A stretch of 25,508 bases of DNA from an uncultured Atopobium sp. (lineage in GTDB: Bacteria; Actinomycetota; Coriobacteriia; Coriobacteriales; Atopobiaceae): positions 1-25,508 of the forward strand of contig CAMQEO010000007.1 in the NCBI GenBank assembly GCA_946999785.1. Reading direction: 5' to 3'. The notes below the pieces were generated by a model that had not been told where the DNA came from, searched no databases, and saw only the letters and a list, made by a program, of their open reading frames with translations. Positions 16,161 to 24,093 of the stretch are shown piece after piece. The translations under genes and the position numbers were made by a program. Every line of letters starts with the position of its first letter. Within the stretch, counting starts at the first letter, position 1.

Positions 16161-17417
16161 GTGGAAATAGCTCAAAGTAAGGCGCAACTGCGCAAAAATT
16201 ATATATGGAATACGCTGGGAAGTGCAGCAAATGCACTTTCCAGCGCAATTTTGTTGCTTATGACTACACGCATTTTAGGTCTTGAAGCTGCGGGTATTTT
16301 TGCGATTGCGTTTGCTTTGTCCCAACAGTTTCAAGTTATTGGGCATTTTGAAATTCGCTCCTACCAAGCAACTGATTCTCAAGAACGATTTTCGTTTGCA
16401 ACATACCTTGGCGCGCGTTACGTAAGCTGTCTTGTTATGTGTGTGGTAATCGTTGGATATACACTTTATACCAATGGAATTACACCAGTTGCACTAAGTA
16501 TTATGTTGATAGCATTGCTTAAGCTCTTTGATGCGTTTGAAGATGTATTTCATGGCATGTTTCAGCAGAGAGGCAGACTTGACATTGCTGGGCGCGCGTT
16601 TTTCGCACGTATTATTGCGTGTATGCTTGGTTTTTGTATCGCGGCGTTTATCACTAAAGATTTATGCTCCTCATGTATCGTCGCTTTTATTTTGTCTGCG
16701 TTTGCATTTTTCTTTTGCAATGTTCCTTTTGCTCAACAGTTTGTGCCGCTTCGTCCGTCATTTAAGCCTGCGTCCATAATTAAACTGTTTTGGACGTGTT
16801 TGCCACTTTGTATAGGCTCATTCTTTCTTGTGTATATCACCAATGCTCCCAAATATGCAATAGATATGTATTTAACCCGTGATTATCAGGCACTCTATTC
16901 CATTTTATTTATGCCGTCTTTGGTTATCAATCTTTTAAGTGGCTTTGTCTTTAAGCCGCTTCTTACCGATATGGCACTGTGCTGGTCTCAAGCGCGTATT
17001 AAAGACTTTGCACAGATCATTTTTAAAGGATTCATGGCAATTTGCGCCGCTACATTTGTAACTTGTTTGGCGGCATGGTTTTTAGGAATCGAAGTTCTTG
17101 GCGCACTTTATGGGGTTCCACTTGCAGCATATAAGCTTGAACTTATGCTTCTCATTGTTGGTGGGCTTTTTAATGCAAGTGGCATAATTCTTTACTATGC
17201 TGTAGTAACAATGCGTATGCAAAAGTACATTTTTGCTGCGTACGGTCTTGCGTCTTTGTTTGCATTTTGTGCATATGGATTGGTAGATACCTATAAAATT
17301 CGTGGTGCGGTCATGATATATGATACGGCAATGTTAATCGTAGCGCTTGTTTTTCTTTGCGTTACGCTTGCGGGATTTATACAAACGAAACAGATCAATC
17401 GATCAAAGACACGGTAA
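16161..17417 (+). CDS. Polysaccharide flippase, Wzx/TacF-like (MOP superfamily)
   Basis: This is a 418-residue membrane protein with about 12 hydrophobic helices spread over its length and few charges in the segments, as in Wzx-type flippases that move lipid-linked glycan units outward across the membrane. The opening RKNYIWNTLGSAANALSSAI and the TRILGLEAAGIFAIAFA stretch are typical of the polysaccharide synthase (PST) branch. It starts with GTG at 16161, 3 bases after the licD stop, with AAGGA 7 bases ahead. By context it is a candidate to export a phosphocholine-decorated glycan. If so, it would be functionally analogous to pneumococcal TacF, whose substrate choice depends on choline. It shows no close similarity to MurJ at 24091 beyond the common fold. 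Confidence 0.85.
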   Translation: MEIAQSKAQLRKNYIWNTLGSAANALSSAILLLMTTRILGLEAAGIFAIAFALSQQFQVIGHFEIRSYQATDSQERFSFATYLGARYVSCLVMCVVIVGYTLYTNGITPVALSIMLIALLKLFDAFEDVFHGMFQQRGRLDIAGRAFFARIIACMLGFCIAAFITKDLCSSCIVAFILSAFAFFFCNVPFAQQFVPLRPSFKPASIIKLFWTCLPLCIGSFFLVYITNAPKYAIDMYLTRDYQALYSILFMPSLVINLLSGFVFKPLLTDMALCWSQARIKDFAQIIFKGFMAICAATFVTCLAAWFLGIEVLGALYGVPLAAYKLELMLLIVGGLFNASGIILYYAVVTMRMQKYIFAAYGLASLFAFCAYGLVDTYKIRGAVMIYDTAMLIVALVFLCVTLAGFIQTKQINRSKTR

Positions 17418-17486
17418 AATCATGCAACTATGACCTGCCTCCGTATCCAAGCCTCTTTGTGTTCAGATTATGTTTGCTCTATAAAA

Positions 17487-17518
17487 TAATTGAACGTTCA
17501 ATTAATTATAACTATACT
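17487..17518 (+). promoter_or_regulatory. lic promoter with an overlapping 18-bp perfect palindrome (operator)
   Basis: TTGAAC at 17490-17495, a 17-base spacer and TATACT at 17513-17518 form a near-consensus housekeeping promoter, 68 bases before the licCA start. The perfect palindrome TAATTGAACGTTCAATTA occupies 17487-17504 and covers the whole -35 box. This is the usual position and form of an operator for a dimeric repressor such as a TetR-family protein; the core TTGAACGTTCAA is common among those. No separate regulator gene is in the window. The winged-helix domain of LicCA itself is one candidate. Confidence 0.75.
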
Positions 17519-17527
17519 TAAAAAATG

Positions 17528-17568
17528 AACGCAAGAGAGCGTTACCGTATGGATACCATGTTGGTATC
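17528..17568 (+). other. Two short hairpins in the licCA 5' leader
   Basis: Downstream of the predicted transcript start, AACGC pairs with GCGTT (17528-17543, loop 6). GATACCA pairs with TGGTATC (17552-17568, loop 3, 7 bp). The second hairpin ends 8-9 bases before the AAAGG ribosome site at 17577. They could affect mRNA stability or ribosome access. There is no U-tract, so neither is a terminator, and I recognise no known riboswitch. Confidence 0.4.
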
Positions 17569-17585
17569 GTAGTTGTAAAGGACAG

Positions 17586-19382
17586 ATGATGAGTCTTAGT
17601 AGAGCTATGTTTTATATTTTGCGTGCGCAAGGAAGCTCCCAGCAGCTCTATACTCAGCGTGAGCTTTGCGAAATAACACACATGTCATTAGGTTCAGTAA
17701 ATACGGCATATGCGCAGGCAAAACGTGATGGATATCTTGTAGATGGACGTCTAAGTGAAAAGGGTTGCGCTGCCTTAAAGCCCTACCAAGTCCACAATGC
17801 AATTATTATGGCGGCTGGTTTATCGTCTCGTTTTGCACCCATTTCCTACGAACGTCCTAAAGGTGTTCTTAAAGTTAAGGGCGAAGTCCTTATTGAGCGC
17901 CAAATTAAGCAGTTGCTTGAAAAGGGTATCTCAGATATTACGGTTGTTGTTGGCTATAAAAAGGAATGTTTTTTCTATCTTGCGCAAAAATATGGCGTGG
18001 ATATTGTAGTGAATCCTGATTATGCAACACGCAATAATAATTCAACCTTATGGCATGTCAAAGATCGCCTGAGTAACACCTTTATTTGTTCCTCTGATAA
18101 TTACTTTGTTATAAACCCCTTTGAGCGCTATGTCTACAGAGCATATTACGCAACGCAACATGTAGATGGTGATACAAACGAATGGTGTGTAACAACAGGA
18201 GCTCAGGGGCGTATTACCAAGGTCACTATTGGTGGTCATAACAGCGATATTATGCTTGGTCATGTGTATTTTGATACGGCTTTTTCAAAAAAAATTGTTG
18301 ATATTTTGCAGGCAGAATACCCGAAACCCGAGACTGCAGATAAACTTTGGGAAGATATTTATGTTGATCACCTTAAAGAATTGTCCATGGTTTCAAAATT
18401 GTATTCAAGTGACGACATTAAAGAATTTGACTCACTTGAGGATTTAAGATCGTTTGATCCTCATTTTTTGGAAAATATTGACTCTGAGGTATTTGATAAT
18501 ATTTGTAAAACTCTTTCGTGTTCAAAACAAGAAATTGGTGGATTTTATCCACTTAAGCAAGGTCTTACCAATTTGTCTTGTCATTTTACGGTGTGCGGTA
18601 AAGAATATGTGTATCGTCATCCAGGCGCTGGTACCGATAAAATGATCGATAGAACAAGCGAGCGCGCGGCGCTTCTTAAAGCTCGCGAATTAGGACTTGA
18701 CGCTACATTTATCTATGAAGATGAACAAAAGGGTTGGAAAATTTCGCGTTTTATACCCAACGCGCGTACACTTGATCCAACCGATGATGCGCAGCTTAAA
18801 CGTGCTATGCAGATGTGTAGAACGCTTCATGACAGCTCGGCACAACTTGCACGTCACTTTGATTTCTTTGATGAAGGTTTGCGCTACGAGCAACTTCTTA
18901 AAGAGCATGGACCTATTGATATTTATGGCTACGATGAATTAAAAGAAAAAGTAACCTTACTTAAATCGTATACAGAGGCTGATGGGTATCCTTTATGCAT
19001 TTCACATAATGACTTCTATATGCTTAACCTTTTGTTAGACGAACACGACACCATGACGCTTATCGACTGGGAATATGCAGGAATGTCTGATATTGCCAAT
19101 GACTTTGGGACATTTTGTGTATGCTGCTCGCTTGACGAAGAACGTGCCAATAGATGTATTGATTATTATTTTGGGAGAAAAGCTTCGGATAAAGAGCGTC
19201 GACATTTTTGGGCGTATGTTATTTTTGCAGGTTGGTGCTGGTATATTTGGTCGCTTGAAAAAGAGGCCGAAGGCGAAAATGTTGATGTGTGGCTCTATAT
19301 TTACTACCGCTATGCTAGCGAATATATCGATAGAATTTTAACTTGGTATGAAAGCGGCATTGCTCCAACTTGGAAAAACTAG
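17586..19382 (+). CDS. licCA: Winged-helix + LicC cytidylyltransferase + LicA choline kinase fusion
   Basis: A 598-residue three-part protein. Residues 1-65 form a winged helix (QRELCEITHMSLGSVNTAYA as helix-turn-helix, then GRLSEKGCAALK as wing). Residues 70 to about 305 are a nucleotidyltransferase: IIMAAGLSSRFAPISYERPK at 73-92 is the LicC nucleotide loop, and SSDNY near 169-173 holds the metal-binding Asp. Residues 310-598 are a choline/ethanolamine kinase-like domain: GLTNLSCHF at 326-334 is the ATP loop, HNDFYMLN at 474-481 is the catalytic Brenner motif, and IDWEY at 493-497 binds metal. Together they would phosphorylate choline and then activate it with CTP to give CDP-choline for LicD. 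A LicC-LicA fusion was described in Treponema denticola (licCA, phosphatidylcholine synthesis); the winged helix is the less familiar part. Start 17586 or 17589 (ATGATG); the second has better spacing from AAAGG. Confidence 0.9.
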   Translation: MMSLSRAMFYILRAQGSSQQLYTQRELCEITHMSLGSVNTAYAQAKRDGYLVDGRLSEKGCAALKPYQVHNAIIMAAGLSSRFAPISYERPKGVLKVKGEVLIERQIKQLLEKGISDITVVVGYKKECFFYLAQKYGVDIVVNPDYATRNNNSTLWHVKDRLSNTFICSSDNYFVINPFERYVYRAYYATQHVDGDTNEWCVTTGAQGRITKVTIGGHNSDIMLGHVYFDTAFSKKIVDILQAEYPKPETADKLWEDIYVDHLKELSMVSKLYSSDDIKEFDSLEDLRSFDPHFLENIDSEVFDNICKTLSCSKQEIGGFYPLKQGLTNLSCHFTVCGKEYVYRHPGAGTDKMIDRTSERAALLKARELGLDATFIYEDEQKGWKISRFIPNARTLDPTDDAQLKRAMQMCRTLHDSSAQLARHFDFFDEGLRYEQLLKEHGPIDIYGYDELKEKVTLLKSYTEADGYPLCISHNDFYMLNLLLDEHDTMTLIDWEYAGMSDIANDFGTFCVCCSLDEERANRCIDYYFGRKASDKERRHFWAYVIFAGWCWYIWSLEKEAEGENVDVWLYIYYRYASEYIDRILTWYESGIAPTWKN

Positions 19383-19460
19383 TCATTGCAATATTCGTAT
19401 TCTTGAATACCTAGATGCTATGAATGCATGAGTGCTTAGGCATAAGCAGGGGAGACATAT

Positions 19461-20399
19461 ATGAAATTTGGTCTTTTAAGCGGTATCTTATGGGGTTTAG
19501 ATACCTGTATTTTAGGCATTGCATTTTTGTATCATCCGTTTAATAGTGCCCTTGACGCGGCTTTGGTGTGTGCGGCTGTTCACGACATTATAAGTGCGTT
19601 AGTTTTGATTACACTTGTTGTTGCGCGCGGAAAATTTTCTCAGTTTTTGCAGGCATTGCGTACAAAAGGAGCTCTCATCATATGTTGTGGTGCTCTTATG
19701 AGCGGCCCTGTTGGCATGAATGCGTATATGTCGAGTATCAACAATATAGGATCGGCACCAACTGCAATTATCTCGGCATTTTACCCCGCGGTTGGTACAT
19801 TTCTTGCAGTATTTTTCCTTAAGGAATCAATGAATACTCAACGTCTTATTGCCCTTTTTGTGGCGCTTGCAGGTGTTATTATGGTTGGCTTGCAAACTGC
19901 ACAAGGTTCGGTTGAAGGAAACACGATTATTGGTGTTGCGGCAGCATTTATCTGTGTTCTTGCATGGGGTTCTGGTGCTGTTTTTGCCTCATGGGGCTTA
20001 CAATCTACCCAAGATTTAGATTGCGATGTAGCGCTTTTAATTCATGAGCTTACTTCCAGTCTTACCTATGCTTTGATTGTGCTGCCTTTAGTTGGTGCAT
20101 GGGGTTTTGTCGCACAGATGTCAGTTGCACCTGCCAGCATATTTGTTATAGGCGCAGGTGTCGCAGGTGCTTTGTCGTATTTGTTCTACTATAAAGCAAT
20201 CGATGTTACAGGTGCTGCACGCGCGATGGCGTGCAATATTTCTTATTGCGCATGGGCTCTCATTTTTTCATCGTTGTATGCAGCTACTATGCCTAATCTT
20301 ATGAGTATTGGTTGTTGTATTGCTATATTTGTGGGTACTATTTTATCAGCAACACCTGATTGGTCGGTCTTTTTACCTCAAACAGATAAACAAATGTAA
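19461..20399 (+). CDS. licB: LicB-type choline permease (EamA/DMT superfamily)
   Basis: This is a 312-residue transporter of the drug/metabolite (EamA) type with ten predicted membrane helices in two repeats. GPVGMNAYMSSINNIGSAPT and AFYPAVGTFLAVFFLKE close the first half, and ICVLAWGSGAVFASWGL opens the second. LicB proteins of Haemophilus and pneumococcus belong to this group and import choline. Position directly after licCA, in the same orientation with a 61-78 base gap, and the licD genes upstream support the assignment. A generic DMT exporter is possible from sequence alone. The start has GGGGAG about 6 bases ahead. Two weak hairpins lie in the gap from licCA, and I see no promoter there, so it is probably cotranscribed. 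Confidence 0.82.
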   Translation: MKFGLLSGILWGLDTCILGIAFLYHPFNSALDAALVCAAVHDIISALVLITLVVARGKFSQFLQALRTKGALIICCGALMSGPVGMNAYMSSINNIGSAPTAIISAFYPAVGTFLAVFFLKESMNTQRLIALFVALAGVIMVGLQTAQGSVEGNTIIGVAAAFICVLAWGSGAVFASWGLQSTQDLDCDVALLIHELTSSLTYALIVLPLVGAWGFVAQMSVAPASIFVIGAGVAGALSYLFYYKAIDVTGAARAMACNISYCAWALIFSSLYAATMPNLMSIGCCIAIFVGTILSATPDWSVFLPQTDKQM

Positions 20400-20475
20400 G
20401 ACATACAAAAACATGGGTATCCTTGATATCATTAAGATAGAATTTTGGTAGTCAGCTTTACTTGGGAGCGTATTG

Positions 20476-23367
20476 ATGAGTGACAGGGTAATTTCGATTA
20501 AGGGCGCGCGTGAACACAATCTAAAAAATATCTCAGTCACCATACCTCGCAATAAATTGGTTGTTATCACGGGCCTGTCAGGTTCAGGAAAATCAAGTCT
20601 TGCATTTGACACCATTTACGCGGAAGGCCAACGGCGTTATGTTGAGTCTTTATCGAGCTATGCGCGCATGTTTTTAGGGCGTATGAATAAACCCGATCTC
20701 GATTCTATCGAAGGCCTTTCTCCTGCAATATGTATAGATCAAAAGACAACTGGTCATAATCCTCGTTCTACCGTTGGAACCGTTACCGAAATTTATGATT
20801 ATATACGTCTGTTATATGCGCGGCTTGGTTGTGCACATTGTCCTGAGTGTGGGTGCGTGATAAAAAAACAAACCGTCGACGAAGTGATCGACCGCATTCT
20901 TGAGCAAGCGTCTAACCGACGCGCATATGTCCTGTCGCCTGTTGTTATAGGTAAAAAAGGACAGTTTACCAAGCTGTTAGATGATTTACGGCGCGAAGGC
21001 TTTTCTCGTGTTCGTATTGACGGCACTTTTATGCTACTTGACGACGATATCTCCTTAAAGAAGCAGGTAAAACACACTATAGACGTTGTTGTTGATCGTT
21101 TGGTTTTACGCACAACAAGTCGGGTTCGTATTGCGGAGGCATGTGAGAATGCTACCAAGTTATCCGCTGGTCGCGTTATTTTTTATGTCTTAGAAGCGCG
21201 TGAGCAGACGGGTCAACACGCAGATACGATAAAGAATGAGAGTGCTTTTGAGGCGCAATTTTCATTAGCTTTGGCTTGTCCTATTCATGGACACTCTATA
21301 GATGAGCTCCAACCACGAGATTTTTCATTTAATGCTCCTTATGGTGCATGTCCAGATTGTGATGGACTTGGAAGTAAGCGATCCATTGATGTTGATGAAA
21401 TTATCGAAGATCCACGGTTATCGGTTGCAGAAGGCGTTTTTGGTGGCGTTCTTGCGCGCTCAAATTATTATTCTCAGATCCTCGATGCTGTTTGTAATTT
21501 TATGGGTGCCTCTTCCGCAACTCCATATAAAGATTTATCAGATTCGTGTCAGCATGCGCTGCTCTATGGGTTAGGATCACAGGAAATTCCTGTTAGGTAT
21601 CACACAAAAGATGGACGCATTAACGAGTGGAAAACAACTTTTCCAGGTGTTTGTGATGTGCTTTTTGATAAGTATCAAGAAACTACCTCTGAAACTATGA
21701 AGCAGCATTTTGCAAAATTTATTAAAGAAGTTCCCTGCACAACGTGTAAAGGTGCTCGTCTTAAGCCCGAATACTTGGCGGTTACTGTTGGTGATAAAAA
21801 TATCCAGCAACTTTGTGACCTTTCATGTGCCGATGCACTGTCCTTTGTGCAGTCGCTTCATTTTGACGAGCGACTTTCTGCGGTTGCCCGTCCGCTCCTT
21901 AAAGAAATTCGTACACGACTTGAATTTATGGTACATGTTGGCTTGGATTACCTTACGCTTGCACGAAGTGCGTCTACCCTTTCTGGTGGGGAAGCGCAAC
22001 GTATTCGCCTTGCAACGCAAATTGGATCGGGATTAACAGGCGTGCTTTATATATTGGATGAGCCTTCAATTGGTCTTCATCAAAAAGACAACGATCGTCT
22101 TATCACTACGCTTAAACAGCTTCGTGATCAGGGTAATACCGTAATTGTGGTTGAGCATGATGAAGATACTATTCGTGCTGCCGATTATGTAATTGATATG
22201 GGACCAGGTGCAGGCGAGCTGGGCGGAGACGTAATTGCTCAGGGTACGCCCTCACAAATTATGCGTGCAAAGCATTCGCTGACGGCAGACTATCTTGTGG
22301 GTCGACGAAAAATTGCCGTACCGCACGCGCGCCGAAAAGGCACAGGACAAGCGTTTACTCTTTCAGGTGCCAGCGAAAATAACTTACAAAACATTGAGAT
22401 ATCAATACCGTATGGAACCTTTACAGTTGTAACGGGTGTTTCAGGTTCGGGTAAGTCTTCTTTGGTTACCGATACCTTAGCACCTCTTTTAGCTCATGAA
22501 GTCAATCATTCAAAACAGCGCATAGGGTCGTATAAAAGTTTTTCGGGCCTCTATGATAGCCAACATAAATCCTATATTGATAAAGTTATCAATATAGATC
22601 AGTCGCCTATTGGTCGTACACCTCGTTCTAATCCTGCTACCTATATTGGATTATGGGATGATTTGCGCGCTCTGTTTGCTTCTCTTCCCGATAGTCGCGC
22701 GCGTGGTTATAGCGCTGGACGGTTTTCGTTTAACGTTTCAGGCGGTAGGTGCGAGGCATGCAAAGGTGACGGACAACTCAAAATTGAGATGAACTTTTTA
22801 CCTGATGTTTATGTGCCCTGTGAAGTTTGCCATGGCAGGCGCTATAATCGAGAAACGCTTGAGATTTGCTATAAAGGAAAATCTATAAGCGATGTGTTAG
22901 ACACGACTGTTCACGAAGCTCTTGCCTTTTTTGCGTCAATTCCCAAGATTTCGCGGAAACTACAAACACTCTATGATGTTGGCCTTGGTTATATTCACTT
23001 AGGCCAAAGTGCAACAACGCTTTCTGGTGGGGAAGCGCAGCGTGTTAAGCTGTCTCGCGAATTACACCGTCAGCAAACGGGAAAGACGTTTTATATTTTG
23101 GACGAACCTACAACGGGTTTGCATTTTGAAGATGTGCGTATGCTTATTGAGGTTCTGCAAAAATTGGTAGATGCTGGCAACACCGTGGTTATTATTGAGC
23201 ACAATTTAGACGTTATCAAAGTTGCTGATTATCTTATCGACTTAGGTCCTTTAGGAGGAGCGCGCGGTGGTAACGTTATCGCAACAGGTACGCCCGAGGA
23301 GCTTGCAGCTTGTGATAAAAGTTATACAGGCCTCTATCTAAAAAGAGTTTTACCTGCCAAGGCATAA
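20476..23367 (+). CDS. uvrA: Excinuclease ABC subunit A
   Basis: UvrA is the damage-sensing ATPase of nucleotide excision repair. It works with UvrB and UvrC. The 963-residue protein has the normal two ABC modules: Walker A GLSGSGKSS at residues 33-41 and GVSGSGKSS in the second half, with signatures LSGGEAQRIRL and LSGGEAQRVKL. ACPDCDGLG belongs to the first zinc site, and CEAC, 19 residues, then CEVC is the second zinc finger that contacts DNA. The ATG at 20476 (MSDRVISIKG) has GGGAG 7 bases ahead; an in-frame TTG is one codon upstream. It follows licB by 76 bases without a terminator that I can see, so read-through from the lic operon is possible, though its function is unrelated. No abnormal residues noticed. 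Confidence 0.97.
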   Translation: MSDRVISIKGAREHNLKNISVTIPRNKLVVITGLSGSGKSSLAFDTIYAEGQRRYVESLSSYARMFLGRMNKPDLDSIEGLSPAICIDQKTTGHNPRSTVGTVTEIYDYIRLLYARLGCAHCPECGCVIKKQTVDEVIDRILEQASNRRAYVLSPVVIGKKGQFTKLLDDLRREGFSRVRIDGTFMLLDDDISLKKQVKHTIDVVVDRLVLRTTSRVRIAEACENATKLSAGRVIFYVLEAREQTGQHADTIKNESAFEAQFSLALACPIHGHSIDELQPRDFSFNAPYGACPDCDGLGSKRSIDVDEIIEDPRLSVAEGVFGGVLARSNYYSQILDAVCNFMGASSATPYKDLSDSCQHALLYGLGSQEIPVRYHTKDGRINEWKTTFPGVCDVLFDKYQETTSETMKQHFAKFIKEVPCTTCKGARLKPEYLAVTVGDKNIQQLCDLSCADALSFVQSLHFDERLSAVARPLLKEIRTRLEFMVHVGLDYLTLARSASTLSGGEAQRIRLATQIGSGLTGVLYILDEPSIGLHQKDNDRLITTLKQLRDQGNTVIVVEHDEDTIRAADYVIDMGPGAGELGGDVIAQGTPSQIMRAKHSLTADYLVGRRKIAVPHARRKGTGQAFTLSGASENNLQNIEISIPYGTFTVVTGVSGSGKSSLVTDTLAPLLAHEVNHSKQRIGSYKSFSGLYDSQHKSYIDKVINIDQSPIGRTPRSNPATYIGLWDDLRALFASLPDSRARGYSAGRFSFNVSGGRCEACKGDGQLKIEMNFLPDVYVPCEVCHGRRYNRETLEICYKGKSISDVLDTTVHEALAFFASIPKISRKLQTLYDVGLGYIHLGQSATTLSGGEAQRVKLSRELHRQQTGKTFYILDEPTTGLHFEDVRMLIEVLQKLVDAGNTVVIIEHNLDVIKVADYLIDLGPLGGARGGNVIATGTPEELAACDKSYTGLYLKRVLPAKA

Positions 23368-23447
23368 TTTCTAAGGTGTTACTTTCGCAAATGAGATGAA
23401 GAATGTATTCGCGTATTATAATGAAATATGAATTGCAGGAACTGCAT

Positions 23448-23531
23448 ATGGATTTTTTCTTGTTAGATAGAAAGACGTTGGATGAAGCATACAAAACAAC
23501 CGCGCGTGCAAAAAACAAATGCCATGCGTGA
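23448..23531 (+). CDS. Possible 27-codon upstream frame overlapping ybaK
   Basis: ATG at 23448 with CAGGA 7 bases ahead opens a frame of 27 codons ending in TGA at 23529. It covers the ybaK start at 23482 in a different frame. The peptide has no recognisable domain. Its ribosome site is better than that of ybaK, so it could couple translation or limit it. It may also be chance. Confidence 0.2.
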   Translation: MDFFLLDRKTLDEAYKTTARAKNKCHA

Positions 23532-24000
23532 ACTTGATAAAAAAGGTGTAAGTTATACCGTTCAAACCTATGATGCACAGCACGAAGATACCTCAACAGG
23601 TGTTGGCGTGCGTATTGCTCAATCATTAGGCAATGAAGTTGACGCGTCCTTTAAAACGTTGGTAACTACTCATGGCGGCTCTTCCTATGTTGTATGCTGT
23701 ATTCCCGTCAATGCAGAGCTTGATCTTAAGAAGGCTGCAAAAGTTTCGCAAGAAAAATCTTTGTCAATGGTACATGTCAAAGATCTAGAAGCTCTTACAG
23801 GTTATATTCGCGGTGGATGTAGCCCTATTGGCATGAAGAAAGAATTTTATACCATTATCGATGAAACAGCATTATTGTTTGATCTTATTACGATTTCTGG
23901 CGGCAAACGAGGCATTACGCTTAAACTTAATCCACGTGATTTACAAACGCATTTTCAATTCCATTTTGAAGATATTTGTCACGATGTGTTAAAAGCATAA
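23482..24000 (+). CDS. ybaK: YbaK/EbsC-family Cys-tRNA(Pro)/Cys-tRNA(Cys) deacylase
   Basis: YbaK-type proteins hydrolyse cysteine wrongly attached to tRNA(Pro). They act in trans beside prolyl-tRNA synthetase. This 172-residue protein begins with KTNAMRELDKKGVSYTV (residues 11-27), the usual opening of Gram-positive members. It has a lysine at about 58 in the position of the catalytic Lys (DASFKTLV) and the GYIRGGCSPIGMKK loop at about 107-120, which is nearly invariant. Length is normal (155-170). The start at 23482 has only a weak ribosome site, and an overlapping small frame starting at 23448 has a better one. A TATAAT at 23417-23422 lies upstream but lacks a clear -35 box. It stands alone between uvrA and murJ. 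Confidence 0.92.
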   Translation: MKHTKQPRVQKTNAMRELDKKGVSYTVQTYDAQHEDTSTGVGVRIAQSLGNEVDASFKTLVTTHGGSSYVVCCIPVNAELDLKKAAKVSQEKSLSMVHVKDLEALTGYIRGGCSPIGMKKEFYTIIDETALLFDLITISGGKRGITLKLNPRDLQTHFQFHFEDICHDVLKA

Positions 24001-24064
24001 GCATGACAGATGCATTTTGATTATTTGTGCATATAGATCTCTACGTTTTAGATACTGATGTTAT

Positions 24065-24093
24065 AAGGTTTATATGTTTGAAAGGTTTATATG
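24065..24093 (+). repeat. 12-bp direct repeat duplicating the murJ ribosome site and start
   Basis: AAGGTTTATATG occurs at 24065-24076 and again at 24082-24093, 17 bases apart. Each copy contains a Shine-Dalgarno (AAGG), a 5-base spacer and an ATG. The second ATG is the murJ start at 24091; the first opens a 16-codon frame that ends in TAA at 24124 inside murJ in another frame. It looks like a small tandem duplication. Confidence 0.7.

Noticed and set aside
19383..19460. Two small hairpins between licCA and licB
   Set aside because: Stems of 5-6 bp with tiny loops and no U-tract; not convincing as a terminator or regulatory element.
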